A DNA stretch of 64,000 nucleotides from Fibrobacter sp. UWH4 (GTDB lineage: Bacteria > Fibrobacterota > Fibrobacteria > Fibrobacterales > Fibrobacteraceae): assembly GCF_900142475.1 (NCBI RefSeq), contig NZ_FRAY01000001.1, positions 434,001 to 498,000 on the forward strand, in the 5' to 3' direction. Under the pieces are notes generated by a model, which was not told the origin of the DNA, made no database searches, and saw only the letters and a list, made by a program, of their open reading frames with translations. This document shows positions 7,882 to 17,038 of the stretch, piece by piece (positions within the stretch are counted from its first letter, which is position 1; each line of letters opens with the position of its first letter). A program made the position numbers and the translations under genes.

Positions 7882-7944
7882 AAAAGCGATTATTATGATT
7901 TCGCTTGCTTTGGTGTAGTTTACTTTGTTTGAGTAGAAAAGGAG

Positions 7945-7965
7945 ATGCCCGACTAAATCGGGCAT
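7945..7965. repeat. REP-like palindrome
   Basis: ATGCCCGA (7945-7952) and TCGGGCAT (7958-7965) form an 8-bp stem. A close relative with arms ATGCCCGC/GCGGGCAT lies at 43302-43323. Confidence 0.7.
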
Positions 7966-8247
7966 GACAATGAGAATGGATTGCTTCGTCGTTGCACTCC
8001 TCGCAATGACGTAATTCGGGGTTTTAGGGGCGGAGCCACTAGGCGTGGGGGTGGTGTAGGACCCGTCGATAGCCTGGCCGCAAAGCGAACATTCCGGAAC
8101 GGCCATGCGAGCGTGCGGAGCAGGCTGAGTCGGGGCCGAAAACAGGGGGAGGCTTCCCCCTTTTGTGTAATTCGGGACTGGATTCTTCGTTTCGTACTTC
8201 GCACTTCACTCAGAATGACGTTTTTTGCACTTTTCTTGCGCGATTCC

Positions 8248-8278
8248 TAATCACTAATCACTAATCACTAACCACTAA
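8248..8278. repeat. Heptad tract, unit TAATCAC
   Basis: TAATCAC occurs three times in a row (8248-8268), then TAACCAC (8269-8275). It lies directly upstream of the ilvC promoter region. It belongs to the 7-bp-period tracts described in the findings. Confidence 0.85.
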
Positions 8279-8327
8279 AATGCTATCTTTCCCCCCGGAA
8301 ACATTCTAATTAACAGAGGTTCAAAAA

Positions 8328-9806
8328 ATGAATTATTTCAATTCTATCCCTATGCGTCGCCAACTCGAAGAAATTGGCCACTGCCGTTTCATGGAACATT
8401 CTGAATTCAGCCGTGGTGTTGAAGCCCTCAAGGGCAAGAAGATCGTGTTCGTCGGTTGCGGTGCCCAGGGTCTCCATCAGGGTCTTGACCTGCGCGATAG
8501 CGGCCTCGACGTCTCTTACACGCTCCGCAAGGAAGCCATCGAACAGAAGCGCCAGTCCTGGAAGAACGCTACTGAAAACGGCTTCAAGGTCGGTACCTAC
8601 GAAGAAATGATTCCGGATGCAGACCTCGTTTGCAACCTCACACCGGACAAGCAGCACCACAACGTGATCCCGGCTATCATGAAGCTCATGAAGAAGGGCG
8701 CAGCCCTCTCTTACAGCCACGGCTTCAACATCGTTGAAGAAGGCCAGGAAATCCGCAAGGACATCACCGTGATCATGGTCGCCCCGAAGGGCCCGGGTTC
8801 CGAAGTCCGTAGCGAATACGTTCGCGGTTTCGGTATGCCCTGCCTTATCGCTGTGCACCCGGAAAACGACCCCGAAGGTAAGGGTTGGGACTACGCCAAG
8901 GCTTACGCCGCTGGCCTCCATGCCGACCGTCCGGGCGTTCTCGAAAGCTCTTTCGTTGCCGAAGTGAAGTCCGACCTCATGGGCGAACAGACCATCCTTT
9001 GCGGTATGCTCCAGACCGGCACCATCCTCTGCTACGACAAGATGGTGAAGGAATTCGGCGTTGAACCGGCTTACGCGGTCAAGCTGCTCCAGTACGGCTG
9101 GGAAACCATTTCCGAAGCTCTGAAGCATGGCGGCATCACCAACATGATGGACCGTCTCTCCAACCCGGCCAAGATCCGCGCAACGGAACTCGCCGAAAAG
9201 ATGAAGAAGATTATGAAGCCGCTCTACCAGGAACACCAGGACAACATCATCTCTGGCAAGTTCTCCAGCACCATGATGGTGGACTGGGAAGCCGGCGACA
9301 AGGATTTGCTCAAGTGGCGTGGCGAAACGGGCGAGCTCGAATTCGAAAAGGTCGAAGCTACCGACAAGGTCATCACCGAACAGGAATACTTCGACCGCGG
9401 CGTTCTCATGACCGCCATGATCAAGGCCGGTGTGGAACTCGCATTCGAAACCATGTGCTCCGTGGGCATCAAGCCGATGAGCGCCTACTACGAATCTCTC
9501 CACGAGACTCCGCTTATCGCGAACCTCATCGCTCGTAAGAAGTTGTACGAAATGAACCGCGTGATCAGCGACACCGCCGAATACGGTTGCTACCTGTTCG
9601 CCAACAAGTGCGTGCCTCTGCTCGCCGACTTCATGAAGAATGAAGTGAAGAAGGACGACATCGGCGCTATCTACGGCGAAGGCAAGACCACTGCTGTGGA
9701 TAACGAAGAGCTCATCAAGGTGAACAAGAACATCCGTCAGCATCCGGTGGAAGAGGTCGGTGCTTGGCTCCGCGAACGCATGAGCGGCATGACGAAAGTT
9801 GTCTAA
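8328..9806 (+). CDS. ilvC: Ketol-acid reductoisomerase, class II (long form)
   Basis: IlvC converts acetolactate or acetohydroxybutyrate to the dihydroxy acid with NAD(P)H and Mg2+, in valine, leucine and isoleucine synthesis. The 492-aa length and the start [21 protein letters not shown] match the long class found in enterobacteria. Residues about 38-55 ([15 protein letters not shown]) form the nucleotide fold. [20 protein letters not shown] and the duplicated knotted C-terminal domain ([12 protein letters not shown]; later [33 protein letters not shown]) carry the metal-binding acids. It stands alone, with no other ilv gene nearby. AGAGG precedes the ATG and a terminator follows. Confidence 0.97.
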   Translation: MNYFNSIPMRRQLEEIGHCRFMEHSEFSRGVEALKGKKIVFVGCGAQGLHQGLDLRDSGLDVSYTLRKEAIEQKRQSWKNATENGFKVGTYEEMIPDADLVCNLTPDKQHHNVIPAIMKLMKKGAALSYSHGFNIVEEGQEIRKDITVIMVAPKGPGSEVRSEYVRGFGMPCLIAVHPENDPEGKGWDYAKAYAAGLHADRPGVLESSFVAEVKSDLMGEQTILCGMLQTGTILCYDKMVKEFGVEPAYAVKLLQYGWETISEALKHGGITNMMDRLSNPAKIRATELAEKMKKIMKPLYQEHQDNIISGKFSSTMMVDWEAGDKDLLKWRGETGELEFEKVEATDKVITEQEYFDRGVLMTAMIKAGVELAFETMCSVGIKPMSAYYESLHETPLIANLIARKKLYEMNRVISDTAEYGCYLFANKCVPLLADFMKNEVKKDDIGAIYGEGKTTAVDNEELIKVNKNIRQHPVEEVGAWLRERMSGMTKVV

Positions 9807-9949
9807 GCTTCGTCTAGCTTCGTTCTCGACCCTCTCGCTGTACTAGTTGTACAGCTTCGGGGTCTGCGGCCTCGCTATACTCGCTTATCCAAGCTTTCGG
9901 AAAGAAGTATAACTGGTTGTAGTGAACATTTTAATTGTGAGCAATAAAG

Positions 9950-9975
9950 CGCCTCGTATTAACGAGGCGTTTTTT
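9950..9975 (+). terminator. Rho-independent terminator after ilvC
   Basis: CGCCTCGT (9950-9957) pairs with ACGAGGCG (9962-9969) around ATTA, followed by T6. Confidence 0.9.
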
Positions 9976-10097
9976 GCGAGAGTGAGGCGATGTCGTAGGT
10001 ACCTATTTGCTGTAGAGCCGAACGGTCTTGTTTGTACGCTACGCGCAACCACGCCTCGTTCTGCTCGCTTATACTTAGCGGGATGAAAATTGAAGAA

Positions 10098-10128
10098 GTC
10101 CGTCGGGTACGCGCCCGGCGGGCTTTTT
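10098..10128 (+). terminator. Second rho-independent terminator
   Basis: A 10-bp stem (10098-10107 with 10114-10123, two G-T pairs) is followed by T5. It lies 75 bp upstream of the dCMP deaminase start, with no gene between it and the first terminator. Confidence 0.8.
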
Positions 10129-10148
10129 CTGTATTCTCGCTTTGCCTG

Positions 10149-10190
10149 CAAACCACTGTCTACTGCCTACTTCCTACAGTCTACTCTTAC
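10149..10190. repeat. Heptad tract, unit CTGTCTA
   Basis: Successive 7-mers: CTGTCTA, CTGCCTA, CTTCCTA, CAGTCTA, CTCTTAC (10156-10190). It runs into the TATATTAT element just before the deaminase start. The tract at 49550-49588 is the reverse complement of the same family. Confidence 0.85.
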
Positions 10191-10203
10191 TATATTATCC
10201 CAC

Positions 10204-10770
10204 ATGAATAATTCTCAATCTCGCAGCAAGCTTCGTGACGAAGTCTATACCCAGATGATGTGCGCGCAGGCGCGCCTTTCTAAAGACCAGAATACCCAGA
10301 TGGGGGCGGTGCTGGTGAGTGCCGACGGTCGCGTGATCAGCACGGGCTACAATGGCGCTCCGGCTGGTTTCGACGACGAGACGGTGCCGTACACCCGCGA
10401 AAAGCAACTGCTGGCGTACGATTTGCTGGATGCCGATTCGGGCGAGGTCCTGAGCCACCACGAGTTCGAGGCCAACAAGTACCCGTTCATGGTGCATGCC
10501 GAAATCAACGCATTGCACTATGCCCGCGGCAAGGTTCCTCCCGGCTCCAAGCTCTACGTGATCGGTTTCCCTTGTGAACGCTGCTCTTTGGATATTAGCC
10601 TTTCGGGCGTTGCCGAAGTGTTCGTGACCAAGGACGATTATGACCCGAAGTCCACGCTGAACAACGGCCGCGATACGGCTTACTACATGTTTGCGCAGGC
10701 GGGAATTATCGTGACGCTGTGCGGTAAGCGCATTCGTCCGGTGGTTTCGAAGCCGTTAAATAGAGCTTAG
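10204..10770 (+). CDS. Deoxycytidylate (dCMP) deaminase family protein
   Basis: The 188-aa protein has the zinc-dependent deaminase signature: VHAEINALHYA (His and the catalytic Glu, about residues 98-108) and PCERC (about 123-127). NTQMGAVLVSADGRVISTGYNGAPAGFD is the conserved N-terminal core. The likely reaction is dCMP to dUMP for dTTP synthesis; deamination of a different nucleotide cannot be excluded. The start is 10204 because the longer in-frame extension from 10090 runs through the terminator and repeat tract. TATATTAT lies 5 nt before the ATG with no ribosome site, so the mRNA may be leaderless. Confidence 0.88.
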   Translation: MNNSQSRSKLRDEVYTQMMCAQARLSKDQNTQMGAVLVSADGRVISTGYNGAPAGFDDETVPYTREKQLLAYDLLDADSGEVLSHHEFEANKYPFMVHAEINALHYARGKVPPGSKLYVIGFPCERCSLDISLSGVAEVFVTKDDYDPKSTLNNGRDTAYYMFAQAGIIVTLCGKRIRPVVSKPLNRA

Positions 10771-10895
10771 AACTTAGATCGCTGCTCCCCATAGAGGATA
10801 ACTCAACTATAGAGCTAAAGTTCTAAGTTTCGTATAGCTGCAGAACTTAGGTTATTTTTTTTCTAAGCTCTAAGTTCTGTCAACTAAGTTCTTTT
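10771..10895. repeat. Heptad tract, unit TTCTAAG, with inverted copies
   Basis: 7-mers TTCTAAG, CTCTAAG, TTCTGTC, AACTAAG, TTCTTTT run at 10861-10895. Related inverted words (AACTTAG) occur near 10769-10777, 10823-10833 and 10844-10852. It fills the gap after the dCMP deaminase gene. Confidence 0.75.
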
Positions 10896-10960
10896 ATGTA
10901 CTGTAGACATTTTTATTTAAAAAATGTAGACTTTTTGGCTGAATATTTATTATATTAGTA

Positions 10961-10990
10961 ACCGGGAGCATTTTGCGCTCGGTTCTTTTT
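10961..10990 (+). terminator. Possible terminator or attenuator hairpin before the TIGR02147 gene
   Basis: ACCG-GG-AGC (10961-10969) can pair with GCTCGGT (10977-10983), followed by T5 (10986-10990). TATATT at 10951-10956 directly precedes it, so it may instead be a 5' leader hairpin of the regulator mRNA. Confidence 0.35.
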
Positions 10991-11004
10991 ATTGGATTTT
11001 TAAT

Positions 11005-11979
11005 ATGGTGAATCTTTTTGAATACTTGAACTACCGCGAATTCTTGCGTGACGCCTATGAAGAGCGCCATAAGGGTGACTGGCGCTTCAGCCATCGCTAC
11101 ATTGCTGACCGCGCCGGGTTTGATGCGTCGATGTTCAACAAGATTCTGCAGGGCAAGCGCAACCTGACCAGTCGCCTGGTTTCGGTGTTTGCCGATATTT
11201 TTTGTAATGATGACCGCGAAAAGGCCTACTTTGCCGACATGGTGGCGTTCAACCAGGCGAAGAACCATTCCGAAAGCCGTCAGTACCTGGAAAAGCTGGT
11301 GGCCACCAAGGAATGCAAGGTCGAAAATGTGGCCAAGGACCAGTTCGAATACTTTGACCACTGGTACCATGCGGTCATCCGCGAATTGGTGACCTTTTAC
11401 CCGTATGTGGGCGATGACGCGGCGCTTGGCCTGATGGTGCGCCCGCCGATTACGGCTTCGCAGGTTAAGTCTTCGATTGCGTTGCTGGAACGCCTCTCGA
11501 TGATCAAGAAAAACGAGGCGACGGGCTTTTACGAACAGACGCAGGGCCTGATTTCGAGCGGGTCTGAATCTTTCAGTACGGCGGTCAACTCTTACATTCA
11601 GCAGAACTTGAATGTGGCGCAAGACGCCATGGACCGTTTTGAACGCGGTGAACGCAATTTGTCGACGCTGGCCTTTGCCTGCGACGAGCCGACTTACAAG
11701 GAACTGGTCGAAATGGTGCGTCGCTTTAGGCGCGAAGTCTTGGCGAAGGTGGGCCAGTGCGAAAAGCCCAATCGGGTGTTCCAGCTCGGTATGCAACTGT
11801 TCCCGCTTTCAGACCCGTATCCGCCACCGCAGCGACGCGGGCGCAAGCGCCGTATTCGCGGACTTGAAATGACCGAAGGCGAATCGCAGGTTGTCGTTGA
11901 TGCGAACGAGGCGACGGAACTCAAGGATGGATTGACCGAAACCTTAAGAAATGCCGAAGGGGGTGCTGCCGATGCTTAA
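11005..11979 (+). CDS. TIGR02147-family regulator (Fibrobacter paralogous family)
   Basis: The 324-aa protein begins with the hallmark NLFEYLNYREFLRDAYEERH. A helix-turn-helix region follows (about residues 30-60, FSHRYIADRAGFDASMFNKILQGK), then a long helical DUF4423-like domain to about residue 250. The C-terminal 70 residues are charged (RRGRKRRIRGLEM) and acidic. The family is expanded in Fibrobacter and is thought to regulate adjacent surface protein genes. Here its end overlaps the start of the lipoprotein gene at 11972 by 8 bp, so the two are probably translated together. Whether it controls that gene is inference. Confidence 0.88.
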   Translation: MVNLFEYLNYREFLRDAYEERHKGDWRFSHRYIADRAGFDASMFNKILQGKRNLTSRLVSVFADIFCNDDREKAYFADMVAFNQAKNHSESRQYLEKLVATKECKVENVAKDQFEYFDHWYHAVIRELVTFYPYVGDDAALGLMVRPPITASQVKSSIALLERLSMIKKNEATGFYEQTQGLISSGSESFSTAVNSYIQQNLNVAQDAMDRFERGERNLSTLAFACDEPTYKELVEMVRRFRREVLAKVGQCEKPNRVFQLGMQLFPLSDPYPPPQRRGRKRRIRGLEMTEGESQVVVDANEATELKDGLTETLRNAEGGAADA

Positions 11980-13654
11980 GAATTTGTATAAAAGTTTGCT
12001 TGCGTCGGCTTTGCTTGCAGGTTCGTTTACAGCTTGTAGCAATGACAAGAATGTTGCCGGCGGTACCGAGGCGGAATCGACGGTTGTTGCGCTGCAGATT
12101 CAGGTGTCGGGAAATGCCGCTTATTCCCGCGTGCGTGCGCTTCCGGACGATTTCCTGGCAGAAGAGGCGACCGAAGCGGAATGGATCGAAACCGATGAAA
12201 ATGGCTTCGTGAAAATTCCGATGGAACCGGGCGCATACACGGTTGAAGCCCGCCATGTGGATGGATCCGATGCAACGGGCGCCGTTTACAGTGTTGCTCT
12301 TGATTCCAGTTCTTCTAATGTAATTGATACGATCAAGCTTGTTGAACTTTCGTCGATCGAGGGCTTTGTGTTGCTTGGTGAATCAACGCCGGTGATTCGT
12401 ATCGCAGGCCTTGACCGTTATGTAGTTCCCGACAGTACGGGACATTTCGTAATCGACTCCTTGCCGACGGGAAGTTTTGAGGTCCTGTTCGGTGACCCGC
12501 AGACGATCAATTCGGCCAAGGTAGAATCAACTACGGGCGACACTCTGTACGTAGACTGCTCCGATTCCGTGGTTCAGGTGACCGGGTCTGTTGAATCGGT
12601 AGCCACGGAAGTCCCGAATGGCGACTGGAACGAACATGCCGCACTCCTTGCTCAAGTTGACGGTTATGCCGTGGGCGTGCTCGGTGCGGCTGGCGTGACC
12701 GATAGTTTAGGAAATATCTCTGCTGCCGAAGGCGAAATCTGTGTCGTAACAACGACTGAAGACTATGTGATTGTCGAAGATACGACCGAGGTGGATTCGG
12801 CCGGAAATGCGAAAACGTCCGCCGTGATTGCTCCGGGTTCACTTCGTGAGTGCGCCTACAAGGAAGGTCCAACATGGATTTTGTTCGAAAAGAGCGGCAC
12901 CTACAATTTGGAATCTCCGCTTCGCCTCGGTTCCGATAAGACTTTTGACGGCCGTGGGCGAGATGTCCGCATTACGGGTATGGGGATTCTGACGCAGGAA
13001 TCTAGCAATCTGATTTTTGAAAACCTGACATTTACCGCACCCGCTATTACGGTACAGGATACGAGTTCACGCCGAGCGCTTTCGCTCCATAATGGAACGC
13101 ATCATGTCTGGGTCGACCATTGCGTGTTCGAAGAATACCCGCTGGTGGAACTCGATGTAAAACGAGGTTCCCACAACGTGACGATTTCTTGGTCGCGCTT
13201 CGAAAATGCACAGACCGGTGTCCTGTTTGGCCTGGCGGCTGACATCATTATGGATACGGCGCAGAGCTTGACCATGCATCACAATTATTTTGCGGGACTT
13301 TCTCGAGACGGAATTCTTGCTCACGGCGGAAAACTGCATGCTTACAATAATTTCTTCGACTCTGTAGAAAAGTCGGGCGTGGTCTGTTCCGATGCGGCGC
13401 GTTGCCTGATCGAAAAGAATGTGTTCAACAATGAGTTGCCCGTGACGCTTTACCGGTGGTACAACGAAGATGGCTCTCCGGTTGATTCGACGGTCGGCTT
13501 TGTGAATATGGTCGAAAACAAGTTCTCGGCAGGGGGCTCGGATTCAGATTTTGCTGACCATGCGGTTGGATTCGTTCCTGATTACAAGTATGAATCGGGG
13601 CTTGCTGATGTTTCGCTTGTACTCAGGTTGAAAAACGAGAGCGGTTCCCGCTGA
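11972..13654 (+). CDS. Pectate-lyase-like (PL1-type beta-helix) lipoprotein
   Basis: The 560-aa lipoprotein has signal peptide MLKNLYKSLLASALLAGSFTAC. Residues about 30-200 form a carboxypeptidase-regulatory-like beta-sandwich region. From about 245 a right-handed beta-helix resembles polysaccharide lyase family 1: GSLRECAYKEGPTWILFEKSG, KTFDGRGRDVRITGMGI, HHVWVDHCVFEEYPLVELDV, SHNVTISWSRFENAQTG, TMHHNYFAGLSRDGILAHGG, LHAYNNFF. The usual PL1 segment around R-x-P-R-x-R, which gives the catalytic Arg, reads LSRDGILAHGG. The enzyme may be inactive, altered, or only carbohydrate-binding. The longer frame from 11951 is rejected because the lipoprotein signal begins at 11972. Confidence 0.82.
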   Translation: MLKNLYKSLLASALLAGSFTACSNDKNVAGGTEAESTVVALQIQVSGNAAYSRVRALPDDFLAEEATEAEWIETDENGFVKIPMEPGAYTVEARHVDGSDATGAVYSVALDSSSSNVIDTIKLVELSSIEGFVLLGESTPVIRIAGLDRYVVPDSTGHFVIDSLPTGSFEVLFGDPQTINSAKVESTTGDTLYVDCSDSVVQVTGSVESVATEVPNGDWNEHAALLAQVDGYAVGVLGAAGVTDSLGNISAAEGEICVVTTTEDYVIVEDTTEVDSAGNAKTSAVIAPGSLRECAYKEGPTWILFEKSGTYNLESPLRLGSDKTFDGRGRDVRITGMGILTQESSNLIFENLTFTAPAITVQDTSSRRALSLHNGTHHVWVDHCVFEEYPLVELDVKRGSHNVTISWSRFENAQTGVLFGLAADIIMDTAQSLTMHHNYFAGLSRDGILAHGGKLHAYNNFFDSVEKSGVVCSDAARCLIEKNVFNNELPVTLYRWYNEDGSPVDSTVGFVNMVENKFSAGGSDSDFADHAVGFVPDYKYESGLADVSLVLRLKNESGSR

Positions 13655-13717
13655 AACAAGCTGTTTCTGCCCGTGCAAGGACCAGACGATCTTTCATAAT
13701 TTTTTATCTTAGCCGGT

Positions 13718-14035
13718 ATGAAAGAAAAACTGCCGGCTTTTTTGTTTATGCTTGCAATCCCCCTGTCGATTGTTCTCTACCTTAAGGTGGAATCGGCTTC
13801 GGGTTCTGAAATCGTAGCACTCCTGTCGGCGGTGGGACTTTATCTGGTGGTCTTTTTCTTGTTGGCGATGTTCTTCAATTCACGTGCGAAAGATGCCGAT
13901 GGTAAGGCTGTTTCCGCTTTAGATAATTTGTTCGCGGAAAAGAAGACGAAGGCGGAGCTTGCTCGCGAGCAGATCTTACGCAAGCAGAAAGAAATCGAGG
14001 CTCAAAGAGCGGCTGAAAATAAACCGAAATTTTGA
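13718..14035 (+). CDS. Small membrane protein, unknown function
   Basis: The 105-aa protein has two predicted membrane helices (about residues 6-22 and 32-53). A charged cytoplasmic tail follows (SALDNLFAEKKTKAELAREQ and on), probably coiled-coil. TATCTTAG precedes the ATG by 5 nt, so it may be leaderless. I do not recognise a family. It sits alone between the lyase-like lipoprotein and the esterase. Confidence 0.7.
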   Translation: MKEKLPAFLFMLAIPLSIVLYLKVESASGSEIVALLSAVGLYLVVFFLLAMFFNSRAKDADGKAVSALDNLFAEKKTKAELAREQILRKQKEIEAQRAAENKPKF

Positions 14036-14094
14036 CAGCCTCTTTATAGACAAAATAATTTCCTTTAGCTATATTTTGTGCGTAAGGAGATTAT

Positions 14095-15432
14095 ATGAAG
14101 AAAAATGCTTTATTATTGGCATGCTTGATAGCCTTTGCAGGCGCAGGAGAACGCTACAAAGACCGAATGTTCGATGTTTCTGTCGAAAGGGACGTCGTCT
14201 ATGCCTCCGGTGTAAAACACCTCAAGAAACTGAATACGATTTCGCTTGGGCTTTTGACCTATGCTATAATGAACGATGGCATGCCGGTCTATCTCTACGA
14301 AAATGAGACTGACTTGACCAGTGTCAATTTGCATATGGATATTTACAAGCCGAAAAACGATTCCGAAAAGAAAAGGCCGGCGGTCTTGGTGATGCACGGT
14401 GGAGCCTTTGCTGCGGGGTCTAAGAACGATTACGACCAGCATTCAATTACCTATTGTGATTCCTTGGCTGCTCGTGGCTATGTTGCTGTTGCCGTGGAAT
14501 ACCGCCTGGGTATTACGGCGGTGGTTAAAGACAAGGCTCTGACCGTTGATAGCCTTGATTTCTCGAGAACCGTTTATCGCGGAATTCAGGATGTGCGTGC
14601 TGCGGTTCGCTATGTCAGGATGAATGCGGACAAGTTGGGCGTCGATCCGGGACGTGTTTATCTGATTGGAAACAGCGCGGGGGCAATTCTTTCGCTCGAA
14701 AACATCTATATGGACAAGGAATCCGAAATTCCTGCGGCAGCAAGGAGCGTGCCGGACTTGGGAGGGCTTGATGCTTATGGCGTGCAGGGGGCAAATGCCC
14801 AGGCTAATGCGGTGGCGGCTCTTTGGGGTGCGGTTCATGACCCGAAAATTATTGAAGATGTCAAGAAACCGGTGCTCTTGGTGCATGGAAAGGCCGACAG
14901 TACGGTTGTTTTTAAGACCGCTCGCCCCTTGAGCAACATTGCTGGCGTACTTGAAAATTTGATGCCTGCGGCGGCAGCATCGATTGGCGCTCTTGCATTC
15001 CATGTGAACACTCCGACTCTTTACGGAAGCTATGTCATAGACTCGGTGCTTACTGCAAACGGGGTGGAACACGATACCTATTTTGTGGATGGCCAGCCCC
15101 ATGAATTCTATGACGATCCTGCAGAAACGAAGAATGTTCAAAACAAGGTCTTTAATTTCCTATATGCCCAGACGCAAAAGCCGGCAGGTCCCGAGCGCAT
15201 TGTACTTGCCTTGGCAAGGCCGTCTCAGCTTAAGATGGGTGAAGATAATCGCAGTTTCTATTTGACAGGTGGGAACGAACGTCCGTATGCCGTTGCCGAC
15301 TTGAGAGGCCGCATCGTGAAGAGCGGTATGGTGTTTGCGGGCGAATCGGTCGATTTGATGGACCTGGAACGCGGTGTATATGTGCTTCGCGTGAAGGGCG
15401 AACGCCCGTTGCGCTTCGGTTTGACCAAGTAG
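14095..15432 (+). CDS. Secreted alpha/beta-hydrolase esterase with C-terminal sorting-like domain
   Basis: The 445-aa protein has a signal peptide (MKKNALLLACLIAFAGAG). The alpha/beta-hydrolase core contains an HGG oxyanion motif near residue 102 (VMHGGAFAAGS), the nucleophile GNSAG near 192-196, an Asp in HGKADSTV near 264-270, and a His in GQPHEFYDD near 335. It resembles carboxylesterase or acetyl-xylan/feruloyl esterase-like enzymes, which remove ester side groups from hemicellulose. The last 75 residues (VADLRGRIVKSG to GVYVLRVKGERP) look like a T9SS-type C-terminal domain. AAGGAG and TATATTTT (14070-14077) precede the start. Confidence 0.82.
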   Translation: MKKNALLLACLIAFAGAGERYKDRMFDVSVERDVVYASGVKHLKKLNTISLGLLTYAIMNDGMPVYLYENETDLTSVNLHMDIYKPKNDSEKKRPAVLVMHGGAFAAGSKNDYDQHSITYCDSLAARGYVAVAVEYRLGITAVVKDKALTVDSLDFSRTVYRGIQDVRAAVRYVRMNADKLGVDPGRVYLIGNSAGAILSLENIYMDKESEIPAAARSVPDLGGLDAYGVQGANAQANAVAALWGAVHDPKIIEDVKKPVLLVHGKADSTVVFKTARPLSNIAGVLENLMPAAAASIGALAFHVNTPTLYGSYVIDSVLTANGVEHDTYFVDGQPHEFYDDPAETKNVQNKVFNFLYAQTQKPAGPERIVLALARPSQLKMGEDNRSFYLTGGNERPYAVADLRGRIVKSGMVFAGESVDLMDLERGVYVLRVKGERPLRFGLTK

Positions 15433-15490
15433 TTTTTTATAAACCCTGAAAATTGCTATATTTGGCGCGTACAAATCAAGGAGTAGCTAA

Positions 15491-16774
15491 ATGCTCAAAT
15501 CTACACTGCAACAGACCGATCCGGAAATCTACAACATCATCCAGGAAGAAGCCGAACGCCAGGAATATGGCATCGAACTCATCGCTTCCGAAAACTACAC
15601 CTCCAAGGCCGTCATGGAAGCCATGGGCTCCGTGCTGACCAACAAGTACAGCGAAGGCTACGTGGGCAAGCGCTACTACGGTGGTAACGAAGTGATCGAC
15701 AAGATGGAAGCATTGGCCATCGAACGTTGCAAGAAGCTCTTTGGTTGCGACCACGTGAACATCCAGCCGCTGTCCGGTTCTCCGGCCAACGCCGCCGTGT
15801 ACTTCGCCGTCCTCAAACCGGGCGACAAGGTCCTCGGCCTTAAGCTCGACCACGGTGGACACCTTTCTCACGGCCATCCGGTGAACTTCTCCGGCATGCT
15901 CTACAACTTCGTGCAGTACGAAGTCGACAAGGAAACGGGCCGCATCGATATGGACAAGGTCCGCGAAATTGCTCTCCGCGAAAAGCCGAAGATGATTCTC
16001 GCCGGTTTCTCTGCCTACAGCCGCAACCTCGACTGGAAGCGCTTCAAGGAAATCGCCGACGAAGTGGGCGCCCTCACCATGGCTGACATTTCTCACGTCG
16101 CAGGCCTCATTGCCGGTAAGGCTATCGATTCTCCGGTGCCGTACTTCGACATCGTGACGACCACGACCCACAAGACTCTCCGTGGCCCGCGTTCCGCTAT
16201 CATCATGTGCAAGGACCGCACCATCCAGAAGATGGTGAAGGGCGAACTCAAGGAAGTATCTTTGGCCAAGGAAATCGACAAGGGCGTGTTCCCGGGCATG
16301 CAGGGTGGTCCGCATGACCACATCAACGCCGGTAAGGCCGTTGCATTCCTCGAAGCTTTGCAGCCGGAATTCCAGACCTACGCGAAGAACGTCATCAAGA
16401 ACGCTCAGGCCATGGCCGACGAAATGATGAAGCTCGGCTACAAGGTCATCAGCGACGGTACCGACAACCACCTCATCGTGGTGGACATGACCTCCAAGGG
16501 CGTTTCCGGTAAGGAAGCCGAAGTCGCGATGGAAAAGGTCGGCATCTCCTGCAGCCGTTCTACCATCCCGTTCGATCCGCGCAAGCCGATGGACCCGTCC
16601 GGAGTGCGTCTCGGTACTGCCGCTATCACGACCCGTGGCTTTGACGAGAGTGACACCCGCGAAGTGACCCGCATCATCGACCGCTGCATCAAGGCCAAGG
16701 ACGACGATGCTGCTCTTGCCAAGATCCGTCAGGAAATTGTCGAACTCTGCAAGAAGCACCCGCTGTATAAGTAA
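15491..16774 (+). CDS. glyA: Serine hydroxymethyltransferase
   Basis: GlyA interconverts serine and glycine with tetrahydrofolate, supplying one-carbon units; it is a PLP enzyme. The 427-aa sequence has the family landmarks: ELIASENYTSKAVMEA, NKYSEGYVGKRYYGG, LDHGGHLSHG, DISHVAGLIAGK, and the PLP-lysine motif VTTTTHKTLRGPR (Lys about residue 226). The C-terminal part (LGTAAITTRGF) is complete. AAGGAG (15478-15483) and TATATTTG (15457-15464) lie upstream. It is a single-gene unit followed by a terminator. Confidence 0.97.
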   Translation: MLKSTLQQTDPEIYNIIQEEAERQEYGIELIASENYTSKAVMEAMGSVLTNKYSEGYVGKRYYGGNEVIDKMEALAIERCKKLFGCDHVNIQPLSGSPANAAVYFAVLKPGDKVLGLKLDHGGHLSHGHPVNFSGMLYNFVQYEVDKETGRIDMDKVREIALREKPKMILAGFSAYSRNLDWKRFKEIADEVGALTMADISHVAGLIAGKAIDSPVPYFDIVTTTTHKTLRGPRSAIIMCKDRTIQKMVKGELKEVSLAKEIDKGVFPGMQGGPHDHINAGKAVAFLEALQPEFQTYAKNVIKNAQAMADEMMKLGYKVISDGTDNHLIVVDMTSKGVSGKEAEVAMEKVGISCSRSTIPFDPRKPMDPSGVRLGTAAITTRGFDESDTREVTRIIDRCIKAKDDDAALAKIRQEIVELCKKHPLYK

Positions 16775-16895
16775 TTTTGCGGAGCAAAATTACTTGGGCT
16801 ATGAGCTCGGTCGCTACGCTCCCTTTGAGGCGTGAGCGCGGACCTTCGGGCCTTTGAGTAAAATAATGGCGCCTTTGGCGCAAGATATTGAAAAA

Positions 16896-16926
16896 GTGGT
16901 TCGCGTTTGACGGACCGCTTTTTTGC
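16896..16926 (+). terminator. Rho-independent terminator downstream of glyA
   Basis: AGTGGTTCG (16896-16904) pairs with CGGACCGCT (16912-16920, two G-T pairs), followed by T6. It lies 120 bp after the glyA stop. The region before it contains the short palindrome GGCGCC-TTT-GGCGC. Confidence 0.85.
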
Positions 16927-17038
16927 ATTTTCCTTCGACCTCAAAGGCGCTTTGGCGCCGACCTCAAAGCCTTGCATGAGCAAGGCGACCCCATGCTTCG
17001 CACCTTTTATTATCTTTACCGCATAAACAAGAGGTTTT

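Larger units (their letters stand above)
7882..8327. other. Intergenic region with REP-like elements before ilvC
   Basis: The 446 bp hold a REP-like hairpin (ATGCCCGA-n5-TCGGGCAT, 7945-7965), two non-hairpin pieces of the intergenic family ending AATGACG (about 7990-8012 and 8190-8221), a heptad tract (8248-8278) and TATCTTTC at 8284-8291, a likely ilvC promoter element. No gene is supported. Confidence 0.6.
9807..10203. other. Intergenic region with two terminators after ilvC
   Basis: The 397 bp contain an inverted repeat GCTGTAC-n5-GTACAGC (9837-9855), a first terminator (9950-9975), about 120 bp without a gene, a second terminator (10098-10128), and a heptad tract up to the dCMP deaminase start. 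The second terminator has no visible gene of its own, so a short RNA between the two is possible but unsupported by a promoter I can see. Confidence 0.5.

Noticed and set aside
8310-9743. Long minus-strand open frame opposite ilvC (477 codons).
   Set aside because: ilvC is unambiguous on the plus strand; the antisense frame results from its codon bias.
10090-10203. N-terminal extension of the dCMP deaminase from 10090.
   Set aside because: The extension runs through a terminator stem and a heptad repeat tract; the conserved start is at 10204.
15476-16759. Minus-strand open frame opposite glyA (427 codons).
   Set aside because: glyA is complete and conserved on the plus strand.
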